DNA from: Algoriphagus hitonicola
GTDB taxonomy: Bacteria; Bacteroidota; Bacteroidia; Cytophagales; Cyclobacteriaceae
DNA: 64,000 nucleotides
Direction of reading: 5' to 3'
Assembly: GCF_900113375.1 (NCBI RefSeq)
Contig: NZ_FOPC01000011.1
Location: forward strand, 105,480-169,479
Positions 59,853 through 64,000 of the stretch are shown one piece after another; positions within the stretch are counted from its first letter, which is position 1; every line of letters starts with the position of its first letter. The translations under genes and the position numbers were made by a program. The notes under the pieces were generated by a model, which made no database searches, was not told the DNA's origin, and saw nothing but the letters and a program-made list of their open reading frames with translations.

Positions 59853-60844
59853 CAAACGAGTTTATTTTCCACCAAATAGGAAGCGATTTGAACCGCGTTG
59901 GTGGCGGCGCCTTTTCTCAAATTATCTGCAACTATCCACATGTTGAGCGTGTTTGCTTGGGATTCGTCTCTGCGCAGTCGACCGACAAAAACCTCGTCTT
60001 TTTTGTGTGCGGTGATGGGCATCGGATAGACAAAATTGGCCGGATCGTCCTGCACCACCACTCCAGGAGCAGAGGCGAGTAATTTTTTTACTTCTTCCAG
60101 ATCAAAGTCTTCCTTAAACTCCACATTGACCGCTTCCGAATGTCCTCCCATGGTGGGGATGCGAACTGTCGTGGCGGTCACTGCAATGCTATCATCAGAG
60201 AAGATTTTCTTGGTTTCGTTGATCATTTTCATCTCTTCCTTGGTATAGCCATTGGGCTGGAATACATCGATATGAGGAAGGACATTCATGTCAATTTTGT
60301 GCGGATATACCATCGGAGGATTTTCTTCTCCCGCTCGTTCTGCCATCATTTGATCCACAGCGGCTTTCCCGGTTCCGGTCACGGATTGATAGGTGGATAC
60401 CACGATTCGCTTGATTCCATAGCGCTGTCGCAAAGGCTCCAATGCCAGTACCATTTGAATGGTGGAACAGTTGGGGTTAGCGATGATTTTGTCGGTTTTG
60501 CTCAACTCTTTTGCATTGATTTCCGGCACCACCAATTTTTTGCTGGGGTCCATTCTCCAAGCGGATGAATTGTCCACGACGGTGGTACCCGCTTCTGCAA
60601 ACTTCGGAGCCCATTCCAAGGAAGTACTTCCTCCGGCGGAGAAAATCGCGATTTCAGGTTTTGCAGCTACCGCATCTTCCAATCCAATTACGGTATAGGG
60701 TTTTCCTTTATATTCAATCTGTTTACCCTTAGATCGCTCGGAAGCAACTAGTAAAAGTTCGTCGAATTGGAAATTGTGCTCATAGAGCACTTCGAGGATT
60801 TCTGAGCCAACCAGTCCGGTCGCTCCTACCACTGCAATTTTCAT
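59852..60844 (-). CDS. asd: Aspartate-semialdehyde dehydrogenase
   Basis: A 330-residue cytoplasmic enzyme from ATG 60844 (MKIAVVGATGLVGSEILEVL), which gives the standard family length; a longer frame adds unrelated residues. It reduces aspartyl phosphate to aspartate semialdehyde for lysine, methionine, threonine and diaminopimelate synthesis. The NADP motif is GATGLVG (7-13), the active-site Cys126 lies in ANPNCST, and the His in GGHSEAV is near residue 236. It overlaps the methyltransferase start by one base. Confidence 0.96.
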   Translation of the reverse strand: MKIAVVGATGLVGSEILEVLYEHNFQFDELLLVASERSKGKQIEYKGKPYTVIGLEDAVAAKPEIAIFSAGGSTSLEWAPKFAEAGTTVVDNSSAWRMDPSKKLVVPEINAKELSKTDKIIANPNCSTIQMVLALEPLRQRYGIKRIVVSTYQSVTGTGKAAVDQMMAERAGEENPPMVYPHKIDMNVLPHIDVFQPNGYTKEEMKMINETKKIFSDDSIAVTATTVRIPTMGGHSEAVNVEFKEDFDLEEVKKLLASAPGVVVQDDPANFVYPMPITAHKKDEVFVGRLRRDESQANTLNMWIVADNLRKGAATNAVQIASYLVENKLV

Positions 60845-61009
60845 TTTTCGGGTTGAATAGGTTAATGAATCGAAATGCAAAAGTAAGGCAGAAGGTTTCA
60901 TTTTCAGACATTTCTTATAAAAATTCCCTTTTTTGAAAATGGGAATCCAATCGATTTTGATTTTTTAAATACTTTTATAAATTTAGTCCTATGCTTTTCC
61001 TGTTTTTTG

Positions 61010-63526
61010 ATGCAAAAGCTCACTTTTATATTGACCTGGCTTATTGGAGCATTTACCTTTTCTGTAAATGGACTAGTCGCCAATGCGCAAAATTATCAGG
61101 AAGATTTTGAGGCCGAATTTGAAACTCAAAATTACCCCGAGGAGTTTTTGGCTCATTGGTATGGAAATGAAGTTCAGTCCGGTTCTTCCCGTATTTTTCA
61201 GGCTGAGGCAGCCGGAGTCGGAAGTTCGCAGGCTTTGGCAGTACAGCCTATCTCTACCTTTGATGGCGAACTGATTGTCCGCCTTTTCCCCTCAGATTAT
61301 GTCGATCCCAATATTCAGTTTTGGGCCCGATCCCTTCAGAATGGATCCGGTGATCGAGCGGCTGTAGTTTCTTATTCTTTTTCAGAATCTCTGGAGGGGA
61401 ATTATGGTGAAGAAAGCGGCTTGGGTTCGGAAGAAGAATTTGCCAATGAAGATCAGGATTATCGGAAATTTGAAATCAACTTAAGTGAAAATCAGCAGCG
61501 TAAGGATACCTTGTTTTTGAAAATATCGGTTCGCTATGGGGCGGGATCGGGAACCTGCGCTCGCTGGCTAATGGATGATTTTGTGTTTGGCGATATTGAG
61601 GAAGATAAAGAGCCGCCTCGGGTGGAGCGGGTTAGGGGATTTGATGCCAATCAGCTCGAACTTCAATTTTCCGAAAGATTAGACCCGATATTTTCTCAGA
61701 TTCAGTTGAATTTTGGATTAGATGGGGACGAACCCATCGATGCGGAACTGAAGTTGGACAGTTTGGTGATTTTGACTTTTGGAAAAGACTTGGAGGAATC
61801 TGAAGATTATTCACTTTCTATTCGTCAGATTTCAGACTTGGAAGGAAATGTCATAAAAGATACAACCGTAAACTTCCAATTTTTTGATCCGACAGAAATT
61901 GCCTTTAAAGATTTGGTCATCAACGAGATAATGCCTGCTCCGCGAGAGGAAAATGCATTACCCAATGTGGAGTATGTGGAGCTTCTTCACAGAGGCGAAA
62001 AGGAAATCCGGACCGGACAGTTGCTGTGGTCCAATTCCCGAATTTCCGTGGAGTTGGAGGATTTTTGGATTCAGCCGGGGGAATTTGTCCTTTTGGTGCC
62101 CGAGGATGATGCGGAATTAATGGAGGAATTTGGTCTGCTGATTCCAATTTCTTCTTGGCCTACATTACTGAATGGAGGTGATGAATTGAAATTGGAATCG
62201 GATAATGAAGATCTAATTGATCAAATAAGCTATTCGACGGCATCTTGGGGAAGCAGTGAGTTCAGTGGAGGCGGTTATAGTTTGGAAGTAGTCAATCCTG
62301 ATTTGCTATGTGATCAAAGTTTGAATTTGCGTCCTTCTGAAAATCCAAATCGAGGAAGTCCCGGATCCGAAAATTCAGTTTTTGATTCCAGTCTTGACAC
62401 TACTGCGCCAAGATTTGAAGAATACTTTTTTACTAAAGCAAATGAATTGAGGATTCGCTTTTCTGAATTGATTCAGCCATTTTTTACTCAGAATCAGGTC
62501 AGTTTTGAGTCGCAACTAGAAGTGGATTCGATTTGGATTGAACAAGATTTGCTGAGGGTGAATGTCTCGGAAACTTTTCCTGAAAATGAATTGATCCGAG
62601 TAAGCATCGAAGGTTTTTTAGATTGCAGTGGCAATGAAATGAATCTCCTTGAGTTGGATATTATTCGACCTTCGATTGCTCAGGCTGGAGAAATTTTCCT
62701 CAATGAATTGCTTTACAATCCAAAAACGGGCAGTCCGAAATTTGTGGAATTAATCAATCCCACCGATAAATTTTTGGAAATCGGCTCCTGGAGCCTAGCC
62801 AATTTAGATGATCAAGAAAATATTGATCAGCTTCGAATGCTTTCCGAGGAATCCTTGGTCATGGAGCCCAATTCTTTTTTGGCAATTTCCACGGACACCA
62901 ATGGAGTAAAGTTGGATTACCCGCTTTCCGAAGGAGGTAAATTTTATGAAATCAGTTCGCTTCCCAGTTATCCGATAGCAGGTGGCACGGTGTTGTTGTT
63001 GGATTCTGAGGAAAATGTGGTCGAGCAGTTTTCTTACGTTGATGACCTGCACCATCCTTTGCTCCAGGATTCCAAAGGCGTTTCTTTGGAGCGAGTTTCC
63101 ATTGAAACTTCCGCGGATATCTTGGATAATTGGCATTCGGCTTCTTCCGCTGTAGGATATGCAAGTCCGGGGATGAAAAACTCCCAATTTATTCCTGAGG
63201 AGTTTGACAGTGAAATCATCCAAATTGACCCGGCGGCCTTTGATCCGGAGGGAAGCAATGGGAATACCTTTGTAAGCATTCGCTACGAGCTGGAGCAGCC
63301 GGGTTGGGTGGGGAGTTTTCGGATTTATGATCTGGCAGGTCGGAGGTTAGCCTCACTTGCCGAGAATGAAATTTTGGCAACGAAAGGACTTTATACCTGG
63401 ACGGGTACAGATAATCTAGGTCGTCGGATGCGAAGCGGGTATTATGTATTGTTGGTCGAGTTGTTTGATTTGGATGGGCGTCAGAAGACCATTCGGAAAA
63501 CCATAATAATTGCTGAACGGCTCTAA
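61010..63526 (+). CDS. Large secreted lamin-tail domain protein
   Basis: An 838-residue protein with a signal peptide (LTFILTWLIGAFTFSVNGLV, cleavage near ANAQ at residue 27). A lectin-like N-terminal region is followed by Ig-like modules (PPRVERVRGFDANQLELQFS) and two lamin-tail type beta domains, recognised by VINEIMPAPREEN and IFLNELLYNPKTGSPKFVEL. The C-terminus GSFRIYDLAGRRLASLAENE, then GLYTWTGTDNLGRRMRSGYY resembles the FlgD-Ig/type IX sorting-type domain. It is likely exported to the surface. No enzyme motif is seen. Confidence 0.82.
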   Translation: MQKLTFILTWLIGAFTFSVNGLVANAQNYQEDFEAEFETQNYPEEFLAHWYGNEVQSGSSRIFQAEAAGVGSSQALAVQPISTFDGELIVRLFPSDYVDPNIQFWARSLQNGSGDRAAVVSYSFSESLEGNYGEESGLGSEEEFANEDQDYRKFEINLSENQQRKDTLFLKISVRYGAGSGTCARWLMDDFVFGDIEEDKEPPRVERVRGFDANQLELQFSERLDPIFSQIQLNFGLDGDEPIDAELKLDSLVILTFGKDLEESEDYSLSIRQISDLEGNVIKDTTVNFQFFDPTEIAFKDLVINEIMPAPREENALPNVEYVELLHRGEKEIRTGQLLWSNSRISVELEDFWIQPGEFVLLVPEDDAELMEEFGLLIPISSWPTLLNGGDELKLESDNEDLIDQISYSTASWGSSEFSGGGYSLEVVNPDLLCDQSLNLRPSENPNRGSPGSENSVFDSSLDTTAPRFEEYFFTKANELRIRFSELIQPFFTQNQVSFESQLEVDSIWIEQDLLRVNVSETFPENELIRVSIEGFLDCSGNEMNLLELDIIRPSIAQAGEIFLNELLYNPKTGSPKFVELINPTDKFLEIGSWSLANLDDQENIDQLRMLSEESLVMEPNSFLAISTDTNGVKLDYPLSEGGKFYEISSLPSYPIAGGTVLLLDSEENVVEQFSYVDDLHHPLLQDSKGVSLERVSIETSADILDNWHSASSAVGYASPGMKNSQFIPEEFDSEIIQIDPAAFDPEGSNGNTFVSIRYELEQPGWVGSFRIYDLAGRRLASLAENEILATKGLYTWTGTDNLGRRMRSGYYVLLVELFDLDGRQKTIRKTIIIAERL

Positions 63527-63595
63527 AAATTTGTAGTTGGCTGAAACAAGGAATTTTAAAATTCTGTATATTAGGAAGACTAACACCCCTAACCC

Positions 63596-63766
63596 ATGGA
63601 AAAAGGCCTAATAAACCGTGCACTCGAAAGACTGAATGTCAGCGAATTCAAAGATCTTGCTGAAGTAAAGCAATATTTGAAAATGAAATATCGAATTGAT
63701 GTCGAAGATTCTGTCTTGAAAAAAAGACTCGAAAAAATCCTGAATGATGAGAAAGCGGTGGCGTAA
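63596..63766 (+). CDS. Small conserved-looking helical protein
   Basis: A 56-residue protein from ATG 63596: MEKGLINRALERLNVSEFKD, then LAEVKQYLKMKYRIDVEDSV and a basic end. It is charged and helical with no signal peptide. A 23-codon frame overlapping its stop is not convincing as a gene. It is too short to assign; a DNA-binding or toxin-antitoxin role is only a guess. Confidence 0.55.
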   Translation: MEKGLINRALERLNVSEFKDLAEVKQYLKMKYRIDVEDSVLKKRLEKILNDEKAVA

Positions 63767-63881
63767 TGAGTATCAAGTATTTAGAATCAAGATTTAAGAA
63801 CCAAGAGAATAGAGATAAGTCGAAGGCTAAGGAGTAGGCAGCGGCAGTAGACAGTTTATCGGATAATGTCTTTCGATTTTG

Positions 63882-63916
63882 CCCTCCAACGGCTTTGAGT
63901 CCCTTGGAGGGTTTTT
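63882..63916 (+). terminator. Intrinsic terminator
   Basis: CCCTCCAA (63882-63889) pairs with TTGGAGGG (63904-63911), followed by five T. Confidence 0.85.
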
Positions 63917-63940
63917 AATTTAGAATCTGTTTGTTTGGTT

Positions 63941-63968
63941 CGCCGCTGTGAGTGTCCTCATTCACAGC
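63941..63968 (+). repeat. 28-bp dispersed repeat, copy 2
   Basis: Matches the reverse complement of 47723-47750 at 23 of 28 positions. GCTGTGA and TTCACAGC within it could also form a hairpin. Confidence 0.6.
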
Positions 63969-64000
63969 CTTAATATATCCTAAAAAGAGACCTTCAGAGA

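Noticed and set aside
63765..63836. Small frame of 23 codons overlapping the end of the 63596 gene
   Set aside because: Too short and made of low-complexity intergenic sequence.
1..64000. CRISPR array, prophage, rRNA operon or replication origin
   Set aside because: No regularly spaced repeats, phage structural genes, rRNA sequence or DnaA-box cluster were seen.

Overview
The window looks like a chromosomal segment of a Bacteroidota bacterium of the Cytophagales type, probably Cyclobacteriaceae close to Algoriphagus. This rests on TonB receptors with carboxypeptidase-regulatory N-termini, lineage families (DUF4252, DUF4249, DUF4834, DUF4221-like), A-rich leaders without Shine-Dalgarno sites, a TTTG-N19-TAnnTTTG promoter before tRNA-Phe, and a CarB that ends before the usual allosteric domain. 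The genus is an inference; no rRNA is present.

Layout. 1-8.2 kb: partial TPR/beta-propeller lipoprotein, conserved hypothetical gene, heterodisulfide-reductase-like iron-sulfur pair, tRNA-Phe, ECF sigma factor with anti-sigma-like gene and DUF4252 proteins. 8.2-27.2 kb: AT-rich accessory region. 27.5-31 kb: two M14 carboxypeptidase-like genes, one without catalytic residues. 31-46 kb: stress protein/antiporter, hemH, MFS exporter, trmN6, a TonB receptor/DUF4249/Kelch operon, saccharopine dehydrogenase-like gene, cytidine deaminase, esterase. 46-47.5 kb: a second peptide/propeller pair. 48-64 kb: M1 peptidase, two-component system with TonB receptor, carB, zeta-toxin-like pair, methyltransferase, asd, lamin-tail protein and a small gene.

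The most interesting part is 8.8-27.2 kb. It is an array of duplicated and partly decayed modules. The unit can be reconstructed as: XRE regulator, palindromic operator (AGTAAA-N2-TTTACT), a secretion/disulfide gene (C39 or C39-VKOR-thioredoxin type), a small GG-leader precursor with an even number of cysteines, an intrinsic hairpin, and a secreted or lipoprotein beta-propeller. I see five GG-leader genes (one interrupted by a stop at the codon just before GG), eight propeller genes in the array, five operator copies, two C39 fragments, remnants of the XRE and thioredoxin genes, and a broken ISL3 transposase. The same peptide-hairpin-propeller order recurs at 46.2-47.5 kb with a Sec-type peptide. 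I infer a secreted disulfide-rich peptide system whose partner proteins are the propellers; no complete exporter is present, so export would depend on genes elsewhere.

Other structure includes a 175-bp palindromic MITE-like element, a three-hairpin element inside the broken C39-VKOR-thioredoxin gene, a repeat shared upstream of two genes 19 kb apart, and 7-bp tandem repeats between genes.
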